A stretch of 64,000 nucleotides of DNA from Thermoleophilia bacterium (GTDB taxonomy: Bacteria > Actinomycetota > Thermoleophilia > RBG-16-64-13). The DNA is taken from positions 856,501-920,500 of the forward strand of contig JAOSKU010000001.1 in NCBI GenBank assembly GCA_027493445.1, given 5' to 3'. Made by a program: the position numbers and the translations under genes. The notes beneath the pieces are model-generated. The model worked only from the letters and a program-made list of their open reading frames with translations. It did no database searches and was not told the origin of the DNA. Shown here piece by piece: positions 11,472-23,338 of this stretch (positions are counted from its first letter, which is position 1; the number at the start of each line of letters is the position of its first letter).

Positions 11472-12265
11472 CTACTCGTCTTCCTTGACCGCTGGGGGCA
11501 CGGCGATGGCGTGGTAGCCGCCATCGACATGCAGGACTTCGCCGGTGATGGCCCGTCCCCACTCGCTCAAGAGCAGAAGGGCGGCCGCGCCCACTTCCTC
11601 GGTCGTGGTCGCCCTCCGCAGGGGGGCGTTTCCTTCGTACCAGTCGAGGATCTTACGGAAGTCCCCGATGCCGGCCGCCGCCAGCGTACGCACCGGCCCT
11701 GCGGAGATGGCGTTCACCCGTATTCCGTCCGGGCCCAGATCGGTAGCCAGATAGCGCACGCAGGACTCGAGGGCCGCCTTGGCCACCCCCATCACGTTGT
11801 AGTGGGGATGGTGCGCTCGGCTCCCAGATACGTCATCGTGAGGATGCTGCCTCCCGGACCCATCAGAGGGACGGCCGCCCGAGTGGTGGCCACCAGTGAG
11901 TATACGCTCACGTCGAGCGCCAAGTGGAAGCCCTCACGGCTGGTCCTGTAGAAAGGGCCTTTGAGCTCGTCCCGGGCCGCGAAGGCCACCGAGTGCACCA
12001 GGAAGTCGAGCTGTTTCCAGCACTCTCCCAGGGTGGCGAAGGTGGTCTCGATATCCGCGTCGGACTGGACATCGCAGGGGAGCACGACGTCGGAGCCCAG
12101 GCTCTCGGCCAGCGGCCGCACCCGCTTCTCGAGGGTCTCCCCCACGTAGGTGAAGGCCAGGTCGGCCCCTTCGCGATGGGCGGCCTGCGCGATACCCCAG
12201 GCAATGCTGCGCTCGTTCGCCACGCCCATGATCAGGCCCCGCCGGCCCTGGAGAACCCCTGCCAT
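11472..12265 (-). CDS. fabI: enoyl-[acyl-carrier-protein] reductase FabI (one-base frameshift)
   Basis: NADH-dependent last step of each fatty-acid elongation cycle. The N-terminus has the FabI-type nucleotide loop ([17 protein letters not shown]), then [16 protein letters not shown]. The frame stops just before the active site. One extra G in the run 11804-11807 restores [15 protein letters not shown], which carries the catalytic Tyr-x6-Lys, and continues to [14 protein letters not shown] and the C-terminus (about 264 residues). ATG 12265 has AAGGAGG 4 bases upstream. Divergent from the M42 peptidase gene. Confidence 0.94.
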
Positions 12266-12508
12266 CGCTCCTCCTTGGGCCGGTTCGCAGCGGCTTCCCG
12301 GCCCGTCGACCCTGCTCATACGACCGGTCAGGCCCGGCCGCGAAGCAGCCAGGATATCATGCGCGGCACCCTCTCCGGACTCAGGTCAAGAAGCCCTCCC
12401 CCGACCGGCGAGCATGAACACTCGCCTGAGGGGTACACTCTCTCGGATACCCAAGACAGCGTGTCTCGAGTACTCAAGCAACAAACATACCGATTGGAGA
12501 CCCAGGAC

Positions 12509-13567
12509 ATGGACGAGATCAAGCGCCTGCTGTCGGACTTCGCCGATGCCCACGGAGTGTCGGGATACGAGGGCGAGGTCTCCACGCTCCTCGCCAAGGA
12601 GCTGGAACCCTTGGTCGACGAGGTGCGGATCGACGGCATGGGGAACGTCATCGGCACTCGCCGAGGCGAGGGTCCCTCGATCATGATCGCGGCCCACATG
12701 GACGAGATCGGCTTCATGGTCAAGTACATCGACGAGCAGGGCTTTCTCCGCTTCGTCCCCATCGGGGGCTGGTTCGACCAGATGGCCCTGGGGCAGCGCG
12801 TCCTCGTCCACACGCGGGACGGTGGTCGGTTGACAGGGGTCATCGGCGCCAAGCCGCCCCACATCATGGACGAAGAGGAACGCAAGAAGGTCGTGAAGAT
12901 CAAGGATATGTTCATCGACCTGGGCGCCAAGGATGCGGCCGACGCGGGCGCCCTGGGCGTAGAGATCGGCTCTCCGGTGACCCTGGACCGGAGCCTGGCT
13001 CCCATGGCCAACGACTTGGTCACGGGCAAGAGCTTCGACGACCGCGCCGGCGTGGTGACGATGGTGGCGGCTCTGAGGAGGCTTCGAGGCAAGGACGTGC
13101 CCGCGACCATCTACGCCGTCGGCACGGTGCAGGAGGAGGTGGGCCTCAAGGGTGCCCGTACCAGCGCCTTTGGCTTAGAGCCCGACGTGGCTCTCATCTC
13201 CGAGGTGACCATCCCGGGAGACCACCCCGGGGTGACCAAGGAGCAACGCCATGTGACCATGGGCAAAGGCCCGGTCATCACCGTGGTGGACGCCGACGGC
13301 CGAGGCGTGATCGTTCCCAGGCGAGTGATCGACTGGCTCCGCGCCAGCGCTGAGAAGGCCTCGCTCCCCTACCAGCTGGATGTGGGCAGCGGCGGCACCA
13401 CCGACGCGACCGCCGTTCACCTCACCAAGACCGGCATCCCCTCAGGCGTGATCAGCGTACCGACGCGTTACATCCACTCGCCCATCGAGGTGCTCAGCCT
13501 GAGTGACATCGACCAGGCAGCGGAACTCATCGCTCAGGCGGTGCTCAGCGCCGCGGAGCACCTGTAA
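12509..13567 (+). CDS. M42 family metallopeptidase (glutamyl aminopeptidase-like)
   Basis: 352-residue cytoplasmic, probably dodecameric, di-metal aminopeptidase. Expected metal and catalytic residues are visible: AAHMDEIGFMV (His), SFDDRAGVV (bridging Asp), TVQEEVGLKGA (catalytic Glu then metal Glu), GDHPGVT region and the late TRYIHSPIEV (His). ATG 12509 has GGAG 9 bases upstream. The frame is open far upstream but that part does not resemble the family. Monocistronic in appearance, with convergent neighbour downstream. The substrate cannot be told from the sequence. Confidence 0.93.
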   Translation: MDEIKRLLSDFADAHGVSGYEGEVSTLLAKELEPLVDEVRIDGMGNVIGTRRGEGPSIMIAAHMDEIGFMVKYIDEQGFLRFVPIGGWFDQMALGQRVLVHTRDGGRLTGVIGAKPPHIMDEEERKKVVKIKDMFIDLGAKDAADAGALGVEIGSPVTLDRSLAPMANDLVTGKSFDDRAGVVTMVAALRRLRGKDVPATIYAVGTVQEEVGLKGARTSAFGLEPDVALISEVTIPGDHPGVTKEQRHVTMGKGPVITVVDADGRGVIVPRRVIDWLRASAEKASLPYQLDVGSGGTTDATAVHLTKTGIPSGVISVPTRYIHSPIEVLSLSDIDQAAELIAQAVLSAAEHL

Positions 13568-13654
13568 GAGCTCCAGAACCCGGCCGGGCCGAAGACCTGG
13601 CGATTCCCGTTCGAGGGCGGGCCTGCCAGCTCGCGGCGCGTGCTCCGGGGCCCC

Positions 13655-15028
13655 TCACTCGCCGCCGTCGGGTGCCAGCGGCGGGGGCCCGGGCAGATAC
13701 TCGCCCCGCAGCGGAGTGAACACCTCCACCGCCACCGCCCCGGAGGTGGTGCGGGCCCCATGCGCCAGCCGGCCGGGCAACGACCAGCTGTCCCCCGGCG
13801 CGACGGTCCACTCACCGGTTTCGCCCACCAGGGTTAGGTCACCCGACACCAGATAGCCCGTCTGCTCGTGGGGATGCGCGTGCATGGGGATGGCCGCCCC
13901 GGCCTCGAGATCGAAACGCACCAGCAGCCCCCGCTGCCCCCAGGCCAGAGTCGTCCGGCTCACCCCGGAGGCCACGACCACCGCTCGGCCCTGGCCACCC
14001 CGCACCACCACCGGCACGTCGCGGCCGCCCGAACCCGGGGTGTCCCGCGAGTCACCGGTCAGGTCGGTCACTCCGGCCGCCAGAATGGCCGCCAGAGCTT
14101 CGTCCCGCCCGCGGGCCAGCTCCTCGATCGAGCGTCCGGCGGTCTCCTCCACCAGGCCGGTCTCGAGCACGTTGGCGGTGTCGGCAGGGAAGGTTGTCCA
14201 GGTGGCCAGATCGCGGAGCATGCCCTCCTTGACTCTGGCCAGGTGATGCAGGTGGCCGCGGATGCCCCCCGGGCCGCCGCCCAGGTGGTAGAGCAGGTGG
14301 GGACCCATCACCGCCCAGCGCAGTCCGGGGCCGGCGGCCACCGCCCGGTCCACATCGCGCACACTAGCCGCACCTGTACGCACCAGCTCCACGGCCTCCC
14401 GCCAGAGGGCGGCCGACAACCGATTGGCGATGTACCCCGGCACGTCGCGCCGCAACATCACGGGCTCCTCACCCAGCGCGAGGTAGAAGGTCCGGGCCCG
14501 CTCGAGCGTCTCGACCGAGGTCCGGGTCCCGGGGGCCAGCTCCACCAGCGGCACCAGGTGGGGCGGATTGTAGGGGTGGGCGGCCAGGCAGCGCTCTGGT
14601 CCGGGGACACCTTCCTGAATGGCCGAAATCGACAGCCCCGACGAGCTGGTGGCAAGCAGGGCGTGCGCCGGGGCGTAGTCCGCCGCCAGGGTGAGGACCG
14701 CCCTCTTGGCGGCCAGCTCTTCGACGACGCATTCCTGTACGTGCGCGACCCCGGTGAAGGCCGACTCGGGGTCGCTGGTCGTCCGGAGCGAAGCCAGACC
14801 GCGTGCCGCCGCCCCGCCGTCGGCTAGACCGTGGCTGACAAGAAAGCGGACGGCCTCTTCAGCCCGCGCACGGGCTTCCGCCAGCCGAGACTCGTCCACA
14901 TCGTAAAGCCTCACCTCGAGCCCATGGGCCGCGAACAGCCCCGCCCAGCTGGCGCCGGTCAGCCCGGCCCCAGCCACCGCCACCGGCCCGACCGCCTCCC
15001 ATCCTGCTCCCACACCCTCGCCCACCAT
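13655..15028 (-). CDS. 3-hydroxyacyl-CoA dehydrogenase-like protein fused to a C-terminal cupin
   Basis: About 457 residues. Residues 15-190 form an NAD-binding domain of the 3-hydroxyacyl-CoA dehydrogenase superfamily (VAVAGAGLTGASWAGLFAAHG, LATSSSGLSISAIQ, HPYNPPHLVPLVEL), and about 195-290 a C-terminal dehydrogenase domain (PGYIANRLSAALWREAVELV). This resembles the carnitine dehydrogenase/lambda-crystallin branch. From about residue 345 a single small cupin follows (RFDLEAGAAIPMHAHPHEQTGYLVSGDL, then APGDSWSLPG). ATG 15028 lies 2 bases after GAGGAGGTT, closer than usual. The substrate is not evident; a polar hydroxy acid is an inference. Confidence 0.85.
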   Translation of the reverse strand: MVGEGVGAGWEAVGPVAVAGAGLTGASWAGLFAAHGLEVRLYDVDESRLAEARARAEEAVRFLVSHGLADGGAAARGLASLRTTSDPESAFTGVAHVQECVVEELAAKRAVLTLAADYAPAHALLATSSSGLSISAIQEGVPGPERCLAAHPYNPPHLVPLVELAPGTRTSVETLERARTFYLALGEEPVMLRRDVPGYIANRLSAALWREAVELVRTGAASVRDVDRAVAAGPGLRWAVMGPHLLYHLGGGPGGIRGHLHHLARVKEGMLRDLATWTTFPADTANVLETGLVEETAGRSIEELARGRDEALAAILAAGVTDLTGDSRDTPGSGGRDVPVVVRGGQGRAVVVASGVSRTTLAWGQRGLLVRFDLEAGAAIPMHAHPHEQTGYLVSGDLTLVGETGEWTVAPGDSWSLPGRLAHGARTTSGAVAVEVFTPLRGEYLPGPPPLAPDGGE

Positions 15029-15131
15029 AACCTCCTCGCCCGCGCACCAATGAGAGGCCATCATAGCCCCGAGGCAGGACTCCGGAAAGCGTGGTGCGGC
15101 TACCCACGAAACTGCCTCACGCCGCGCAGGG

Positions 15132-15311
15132 CTACGCCGATTTCAGAGCTTCCTCGATGACCTTGACCTTCCCGGGCCCGTAGTACCCGCAGTTGCCCTT
15201 CTTCTGGTCGGGCTCGATACCTCGCTCTTTGACCAGCTTGCTTACTTTCCCCTGCGAGACCCCCAACTTCTCAGCGATCTTGCCCGTGGTCAGCAGATCC
15301 TCGGTTCCCAT
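15132..15311 (-). CDS. small helix-turn-helix DNA-binding protein (59 aa)
   Basis: A 59-residue ORF beginning MGTEDLLTTGKIAEKLGVSQ with a MerR/AlpA-like helix-turn-helix (GKIAEKLGVSQGKVSKLVKE) followed by a short basic hairpin (PDQKKGNCGYYG) and a C-terminal helix. AGGAGG lies 7 bases before ATG 15311, which strongly supports translation. Similar one-domain proteins occur in several anaerobes, but I know no assigned role. It sits 39 bases downstream of the hflX stop, on the same strand, so it may be co-transcribed with it. Confidence 0.8.
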   Translation of the reverse strand: MGTEDLLTTGKIAEKLGVSQGKVSKLVKERGIEPDQKKGNCGYYGPGKVKVIEEALKSA

Positions 15312-15349
15312 GGTGCGTCCTCCTCAATCGTCGGTGTCCGCCGGCGCCG

Positions 15350-16666
15350 TCACGGGGTCGTCGCCCCCTCGATCGCCCGGCTCCAGGCGCGGGCGGCCGA
15401 CTCGAGCTCCCCCGCGAGTGGCGGTGCCAGCCGCCCATATACCCGCACATCCCGGTCGCGATACTCAAACTCGACCGCGCCCCTCTCTCGAACGCGGGCG
15501 AGAAGCTCTCCGGCGGTGTAGGGCAGCGCCAGGTCGACCTTTACCCAGAGCTCGGCCAGGAGGTCTGAAAGCTCCCTCCGCAGGCGCGCCATCCCCCTGC
15601 CCCGGGTGGCCGCGACCGTCACCGCGTGGAGCTCTGGTCGCGGGACGACGAAGCGCTCTCCGGCGGCCTCTACCAGGTCGATCTTGTTGTAAGCCACCAG
15701 GCGTGGTTTGTCGCCTGCCCCGAGCTCGTCCAGCACGACTTGCACCGTGCGCCGGTGTTCGGCCGCGTGCCGATCGGAAGCGTCAACCACCTCGATCAGC
15801 ACATCCGCCCGAGTCACCTCCTCGAGCGTGGCCCGGAACGCGTCGATCAGCTGGTGGGGCAGTTTGTGTATGAAGCCCACCGTGTCGGAGACGATGACGC
15901 CCTGCCCCTCCCCCAAGTTGACCTTGCGGCTGGTGGGGTCCAAGGTGGCGAAGAGCTTGTCTTCAGCCGAGACCACGACGTCGCCCACCAGGGCATTCAA
16001 CAAAGTGGACTTGCCGGCGTTCGTGTAACCGACGACGGCCACCCCGGGGAGCATGCGCCGGTCGCGGGCTGCCGCAGCCGTCTCCCGGCGCTGCCGCACC
16101 TCGGCCACGCGCTCCTTCATCTTCTTGATACGCTGGCGGATCACCCGCCGGTCCGTCTCGAGCTGGGTTTCACCGGGCCCCCGGCGCGTACCGATGCCGC
16201 CGCCGGTTCGGGACAAGTGGGTCCACATCCGGGTCAGCCGGGGCAGCTGGTACTCCAGCTGGGCCAGCTCTACCTGCAGGCGCCCCTCGTGTGTGTGCGC
16301 CCGCTGGGCGAAGATGTCGAGGATCACGCCGCTCCGGTCGAGCACCTTGACGCCGAGCAGCTTCTCCAGGGACCGCTGCTGCTTGGGCGAGAGCTCGTCG
16401 TCGGCCACCAGCACGTCGAATCCGGTAGCCGCCAGGGCCGTCTTCAGCTCCTGCGACTTGCCCGTTCCCAGGTACAGGTTCGGATGAATGCCCTCCCGCT
16501 TCTGCGAGGCCATTCCCACCACCTCGGCGCCGGCCGTCTCCACCAGGGCTCCCAGCTCGGCCAGGGATTCCTCCGCGGTCCAGCCCCCGTCCAGGCCCAG
16601 ATCCACCGCGATCAGAAACGCCTTCTCGACCGCCCTCGCGGTCTCCGTGACCAAGTCTGCCGCCAC
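15350..16666 (-). CDS. hflX: ribosome-associated GTPase HflX
   Basis: HflX splits or rescues stalled ribosomes, especially under heat stress. The HflX domain is seen (IHPNLYLGTGKSQEL, VLVADDELSPKQQRSLEK, VLDRSGVILDIFAQRAHTHEG, GGGIGTRRGPGETQLE). The GTPase domain follows with G1 GYTNAGKST, G3 DTVGFI and G4 YNKIDL, then a C-terminal domain. I chose GTG 16666 (about 438 residues) because GGAGG is 5 bases upstream. The frame also opens at GTG 16747 but without a ribosome binding site. Confidence 0.93.
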   Translation of the reverse strand: MAADLVTETARAVEKAFLIAVDLGLDGGWTAEESLAELGALVETAGAEVVGMASQKREGIHPNLYLGTGKSQELKTALAATGFDVLVADDELSPKQQRSLEKLLGVKVLDRSGVILDIFAQRAHTHEGRLQVELAQLEYQLPRLTRMWTHLSRTGGGIGTRRGPGETQLETDRRVIRQRIKKMKERVAEVRQRRETAAAARDRRMLPGVAVVGYTNAGKSTLLNALVGDVVVSAEDKLFATLDPTSRKVNLGEGQGVIVSDTVGFIHKLPHQLIDAFRATLEEVTRADVLIEVVDASDRHAAEHRRTVQVVLDELGAGDKPRLVAYNKIDLVEAAGERFVVPRPELHAVTVAATRGRGMARLRRELSDLLAELWVKVDLALPYTAGELLARVRERGAVEFEYRDRDVRVYGRLAPPLAGELESAARAWSRAIEGATTP

Positions 16667-16811
16667 CCACACCTCCGTCAGTCTAGCCCGTTCCGCGCCG
16701 CCACCCACTCCGGCCGCGGTCTCGAGTTCACACCGCAAATGTAGCACCCACGGAGACTCGGCGACGGGTCGCTCGGTCCGACCCTTCAGCGCCGGCCGCG
16801 GCCGGGCGTGC

Positions 16812-16817
16812 TAGCAT
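16812..16817 (+). promoter_or_regulatory. -10 box of a probable leaderless promoter
   Basis: TAGCAT ends 6 bases before ATG 16824, and no Shine-Dalgarno sequence is present. This spacing would place the transcript start at or next to the start codon. No clear -35 is visible. Confidence 0.4.
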
Positions 16818-16823
16818 CGGACT

Positions 16824-17636
16824 ATGGACGAAGCGCGCATCGCACACGCGGCCTCATCAAAAGCTGCCGGTGGCCGGGGACGGTCGGTCCTCCTCGCCTG
16901 CGAGATGATCGAGGACGAGGTGCTTCTGGCGCTTGACCGAACCGGCATCGACGCCACCTTGGCATGGATCCCGGCCGGGTTGCACGAGCAGCCGGCCAAG
17001 CTGCGCGCCTATCTTCAGGACCTGATCGACCGGCTGGATGAAGCCAGGCCTGCCGGTCAGAACGCCGTCCTGCCCTCGGTCCGACCGGGCCTGGGTCCGG
17101 CGCAGCCGCGAACCGAGCAAGTGGTGGTCCCTCCGGTCACCCATGCCCTGATGGCCCTCGGCTACTGCGGCAACGGCCTGCAGGGTCTGGTCTCGAAGAG
17201 CTTGTCCCTGGTCTTCCCTCGGGTCGACGACTGCATCTCGCTCTTCCTGAACCACGGCTGCACCCGGGAGGAGATCTGCCGCGACGCGCACGCGTTCTAC
17301 TTCACGAAGGGCTGGCTCTGCCACGACAACCCCATGCTGATCAGCTACGATACCTGGAAGCAGCGCTTCGGCGAGGACAAGGCCCGCAAGCTGCGAAAGG
17401 CCAGCATGGCCGCATACCAGCGCATCACGCTGATCGATACCGGGGCGTACGTGGTGGAGGAATCGATGCCCCACACCGAAGCCCTGGCCGCGGACCTCGA
17501 CCTGGAGCACACGGTGGTCGATGGCTCGATCTCCCTCATCGAGAAGCTCTTCGCCGGGCCGTGGGATTCCGAGATCGTCGTCCTGCCTCCCGGCGAGACC
17601 ATTCAGATCTGGCACCTCTTCGAGCCGAGCACCTGA
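16824..17636 (+). CDS. DUF1638 domain-containing protein
   Basis: 270 residues. The family hallmarks are LLACEMIEDEVLLAL near the N-terminus, LGYCGNGLQGL in the middle and FYFTKGWLCHDN. The conserved Cys and His residues (Cys in LLACEM, GYCGNG, HGCTREEICRDAH, WLCHDN) suggest metal or cofactor binding. No biochemical function is established for the family as far as I know, though it is common in anaerobes. The gene stands alone, divergent from hflX and convergent with osmC. ATG 16824 lacks a ribosome binding site. Confidence 0.85.
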   Translation: MDEARIAHAASSKAAGGRGRSVLLACEMIEDEVLLALDRTGIDATLAWIPAGLHEQPAKLRAYLQDLIDRLDEARPAGQNAVLPSVRPGLGPAQPRTEQVVVPPVTHALMALGYCGNGLQGLVSKSLSLVFPRVDDCISLFLNHGCTREEICRDAHAFYFTKGWLCHDNPMLISYDTWKQRFGEDKARKLRKASMAAYQRITLIDTGAYVVEESMPHTEALAADLDLEHTVVDGSISLIEKLFAGPWDSEIVVLPPGETIQIWHLFEPST

Positions 17637-17735
17637 GCCCCGCCCGGGCGAAAGCTTTGCCGGCCGGCCGCCCCAAGTCGTACTCCGGCCGAGACCGGGG
17701 AGCCCGGCCTCCAGCCGCCCCGATCCCGGGGCCGA

Positions 17736-18180
17736 TCAGTCCTCCTCGAGGTAGGCCTTTAGGCTGATCGCCACCCCCTTGAGCGCGTTCGAGACGGGGG
17801 CAGCCTTCTTTGGCGCCGTTCGCAGCCGTGTCGAAGCTCAGAAAGTCGATGCCGGGCACGCGGCCCCATACCTCGAGCGCCACCCTGGTAACCCGCAATC
17901 CGTCATCGGTGGTGTCGAGCGAAGCGACGGCGCTGACCTTGAGTCTCTCCGCAGGCGTGCCACTCTCGGCCAGAGCGCCGGAAAGGGCCATGGAGAAGCA
18001 GGAAGCATGCGCCGCCGCGATCAGCTCCTCCGGGCTGGTCAGGCCTTGCGACCTCTCCGTACGCGACGCCCAGGTCACCGGGAAGTCGGCAAAGGCGCCG
18101 CTCCCCACGCTCACCGTACCCTTGCCGTGTGCCAGATTTCCCTGCCAGACGACCTCCGCTCTTCTTTCCGCCATGGACAT
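17736..18180 (-). CDS. osmC: OsmC family peroxiredoxin-like protein (one-base frameshift near the end)
   Basis: OsmC/Ohr-fold thiol peroxidase, reducing organic hydroperoxides. The N-terminal sheet (RAEVVWQGNLAHGKGTVSVGSG), the central helix with the first catalytic Cys (PEELIAAAHASCFSMALS) and the second Cys (AKEGCP) are visible. After GCP the frame is lost. Removing one base from the G run 17796-17800 restores the normal ending GCPVSNALKGVAISLKAYL and a protein of about 147 residues. ATG 18180 has AGGAGGG 5 bases upstream. Divergent from the plsY-like gene. Confidence 0.88.
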
Positions 18181-18428
18181 ACGCACCCTCCTGATGATTT
18201 CCTCTCCCACCCACGAACCGGGACGCCCCGGCTTCTCACCGCGGCTATCCTTCGGTACCCGGGGTTGGGTCGAGTCACGCACGAATCGACAACACATCGC
18301 GCGGGTATGCCCATAGGCACCGAGCCGGCCGCACTGTCAAACCCGCTCGCTTAGCTGTTCACCCGGGGGGTAGCATAGTGTTGCCGCGTGACGCCCGGCC
18401 CATATACACCGACTGGAGGACGGCCGCC

Positions 18429-19046
18429 ATGAACACGCTCTACTGGTCCATCATCGGTTTCCTGCTGGGCTCCATGATGTTCTCGCTGTGGCTGGGCCGT
18501 CTGGTGCTCCACGTCGATGTCCGCGACTTCGGCGACGGCAACCCCGGGGCCGGCAACGCCTGGCGGGCCGGCGATGCTCTGCGGGCCGGCGGCGGCTGGC
18601 GGGTGGGTGTTCCGGCCGCGTTGCTCGACTACTCCAAGGGCGCCGTCCCCGTCGCCCTGGCCCACTACAGCGGCGGCGTCTCCGACTGGGGTCTGGTGCC
18701 CGTCGGCCTGGCCCCGTTCCTTGGCCATTACTTCTCGCCCTTCCTGCACTTCCGCGGGGGCAAAGGCGTGGCGGTCACCTTCGGCCTTTGGACGGGGCTG
18801 ACCGGGCTCGGCGCTCCGTTGGCCCTTGGTGTGACCTGCGGAGTATTGTGGGCCCTCCAGCGGGCCGACGGTTGGACGATGTTCTGGGGGATGGCCGGCC
18901 TACTGGCCTTTCTCCTCCTCCGCGTGCCGGCGGCCCCTCTCTTCTCCGTATGGATGGTCAACGCGGCGCTCATCGTCTGGCGGCACCGCCGGGAGCTGCG
19001 CGATCCCATGCATCTCCGCTCCTGGCACCTGCCGCGCACGGGGTAG
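18429..19046 (+). CDS. plsY: PlsY-like glycerol-3-phosphate acyltransferase
   Basis: Integral membrane enzyme that moves an acyl group from acyl-phosphate to glycerol 3-phosphate, the first step of phospholipid synthesis. The 205-residue protein has about five hydrophobic segments. It carries the PlsY loops DGNPGAGNAWRAG (usual form GNPGATN) and FRGGKGVAVTFG. ATG 18429 has GGAGG 9 bases upstream. The altered first loop (AGN instead of ATN) and the insertion after it make a paralogue with another acceptor possible. Confidence 0.8.
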   Translation: MNTLYWSIIGFLLGSMMFSLWLGRLVLHVDVRDFGDGNPGAGNAWRAGDALRAGGGWRVGVPAALLDYSKGAVPVALAHYSGGVSDWGLVPVGLAPFLGHYFSPFLHFRGGKGVAVTFGLWTGLTGLGAPLALGVTCGVLWALQRADGWTMFWGMAGLLAFLLLRVPAAPLFSVWMVNAALIVWRHRRELRDPMHLRSWHLPRTG

Positions 19047-19140
19047 GACGGGAGTTGCCGAAGGGCCGTTCACCTGACGGACGTCGTGATGTGGCCAAAG
19101 CTCATCTCTCGTCTTCCCTCGCGGCCTCGGACGTCCCGCG

Positions 19141-19329
19141 CTAACGCGGCCTGGGGAGGATGAGAGTTCGGCCCCGCTGCACGATCCTTCCCGACTCTCG
19201 CAAGGCCTTCATCGCCCGCGTGATGCTCACCCGGTGAGCCCCGACCAGGAAGCTCAGATCCTCGTGGGTCAGCGGGAATTGGATGACCAGGCCGGCCTCG
19301 CTCGGAGCCCCATGCTCTCGGGCGACCTG
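19141..19329 (-). pseudogene. remnant of a Crp/Fnr-family regulator (HTH domain only)
   Basis: The last ~60 residues of the frame are a clear Crp-type winged HTH (FPLTHEDLSFLVGAHRVSITRAMKALRESGRIVQ) preceded by VAREHGAPSEAG, which is the usual junction to the cyclic-nucleotide-binding domain. Upstream of about 19329 the resemblance stops and the 3' end of uvrA begins at 19379. The sensor domain is missing and there is no convincing start, so this is a 5'-truncated remnant. Confidence 0.6.
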
Positions 19330-19378
19330 AGACCCACCCGCCGGTTCCCGGGCCCTCACCTTCCGCTCCGAACCGTGC

Positions 19379-22287
<2,909 letters not shown>

Positions 22288-22297
22288 GTGCTGATGA

Positions 22298-22303
22298 ATT
22301 CTA
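22298..22303 (-). promoter_or_regulatory. -10 box of probable near-leaderless uvrA promoter
   Basis: TAGAAT on the minus strand lies 10 bases upstream of the uvrA ATG and there is no ribosome binding site between them. No good -35 hexamer is seen. Confidence 0.35.
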
Positions 22304-22340
22304 CCACCGGGCCCGGCGGACCCTATGCGCCACTCGCCAC

Positions 22341-22820
22341 CTATTCCACCCGAGTCACAACCGCGTCTGCTTGCTCGCCCAGGAACTCGATCCAAGCTCG
22401 CTTGACACAAGGGTAGTGCTTGGTCGACTCGACCAGGTCCATGAAGTTGGCGATCGTATCTTCGAACCATTGCTGCAGATGTTCATCGCGCAGTTTCCCG
22501 TTCTCGGCGAAGGCTTCGTGCGCCCGAGCCAGAGAAAACATGTCAGGGTAGACGCGCGCCCCCAGGTGCTCGAAAGGCACCCGCAGTGCCCAGAGCCCTC
22601 TATTGCCGCCGGCCATGGACGGTGAAGCCGACATGAGCAAGCCCATCTTCTCGTTGAAGGGCTGAGGGCGGAAACGCGAAACCAAGTCGATGGCGTTCTT
22701 GAGCAACCCGGGAGTGGAGAAGTTGTACTCCGGCGAGCAGATCACGAACCCGTCGCAGCGTTCCAGCCGATCTCGAAACCCCACCGCGCCCGCCGAGCCT
22801 TGAGTGCCGGCACCGCCCAT
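22341..22820 (-). pseudogene. 5'-truncated NADPH-dependent FMN reductase
   Basis: The frame carries the second half of a flavodoxin-like NADPH:FMN reductase: RLERCDGFVICSPEYNFSTPGLLKNAIDLVSR, then KMGLLMSASPSMAGGNRG and the C-terminal helices. The first strand and the FMN-phosphate loop that should occupy roughly the first 65 residues are absent. The sequence before the conserved part does not resemble the family. The break coincides with the start of lower-GC DNA carrying a toxin-antitoxin pair, so the gene was probably cut by an insertion or rearrangement. Confidence 0.65.
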
Positions 22821-22921
22821 GATCGCTGGCGACCATATACTGCCGGGCCTCGATTGACATACGCTGCATCCCAATGTATGCTGATGAGTGGCATCGTCAG
22901 TTGCATAAGGAGAGAGGCGAC

Positions 22922-23338
22922 ATGGGCGCAGTGCAGAAGAGCTTGAGGCTCTCTCAGGCGACTGTCCGAGAGATCGAACGGGTCTCAAAGGAACGAGGAG
23001 AGGATTTTTCAACCACGGCGAAAGAACTTCTTGAGGAGGCTCTCAAGATGACACGATGCCCGGGCATTGTATTTGCTCCCGGCATTTCCGGTCGCCGGGC
23101 GCGCGTTGCAGGCACGGGCATCGAGGTCTGGGAGGTTGTCGCCCAGTACAGGCACCTGGATCACGATGAGGAGCAGTTGAGAGAGGCTTTTCACTTCCTC
23201 ACTCCTGGACAAATCAAAGCAGCGATGGGCTACTACGCTCTTTATTCCGCCGAAATCGACGAGCTCATTGCCCGAAATGAGGCTTGGACGGAGGATGCCC
23301 TTCGGGAGCGACATCCAGCCCTGAATCATCGGCAATGA
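22922..23338 (+). CDS. DUF433-type antitoxin with N-terminal ribbon/helix segment
   Basis: 138 residues. The N-terminal 45 residues (QKSLRLSQATVREIERVSKE) look like a ribbon-helix-helix DNA-binding segment. The C-terminal half matches DUF433 (ARVAGTGIEVWEVVAQYRHL, LREAFHFLTPGQIKAAMGYYALYSAEID). DUF433 proteins pair with PIN-like toxins and are thought to be antitoxins. ATG 22922 has AAGGAG about 9 bases upstream. The stop overlaps the next ATG by an ATGA junction, so the two are translationally coupled. Base composition is visibly lower in GC than the surroundings. Confidence 0.8.
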   Translation: MGAVQKSLRLSQATVREIERVSKERGEDFSTTAKELLEEALKMTRCPGIVFAPGISGRRARVAGTGIEVWEVVAQYRHLDHDEEQLREAFHFLTPGQIKAAMGYYALYSAEIDELIARNEAWTEDALRERHPALNHRQ

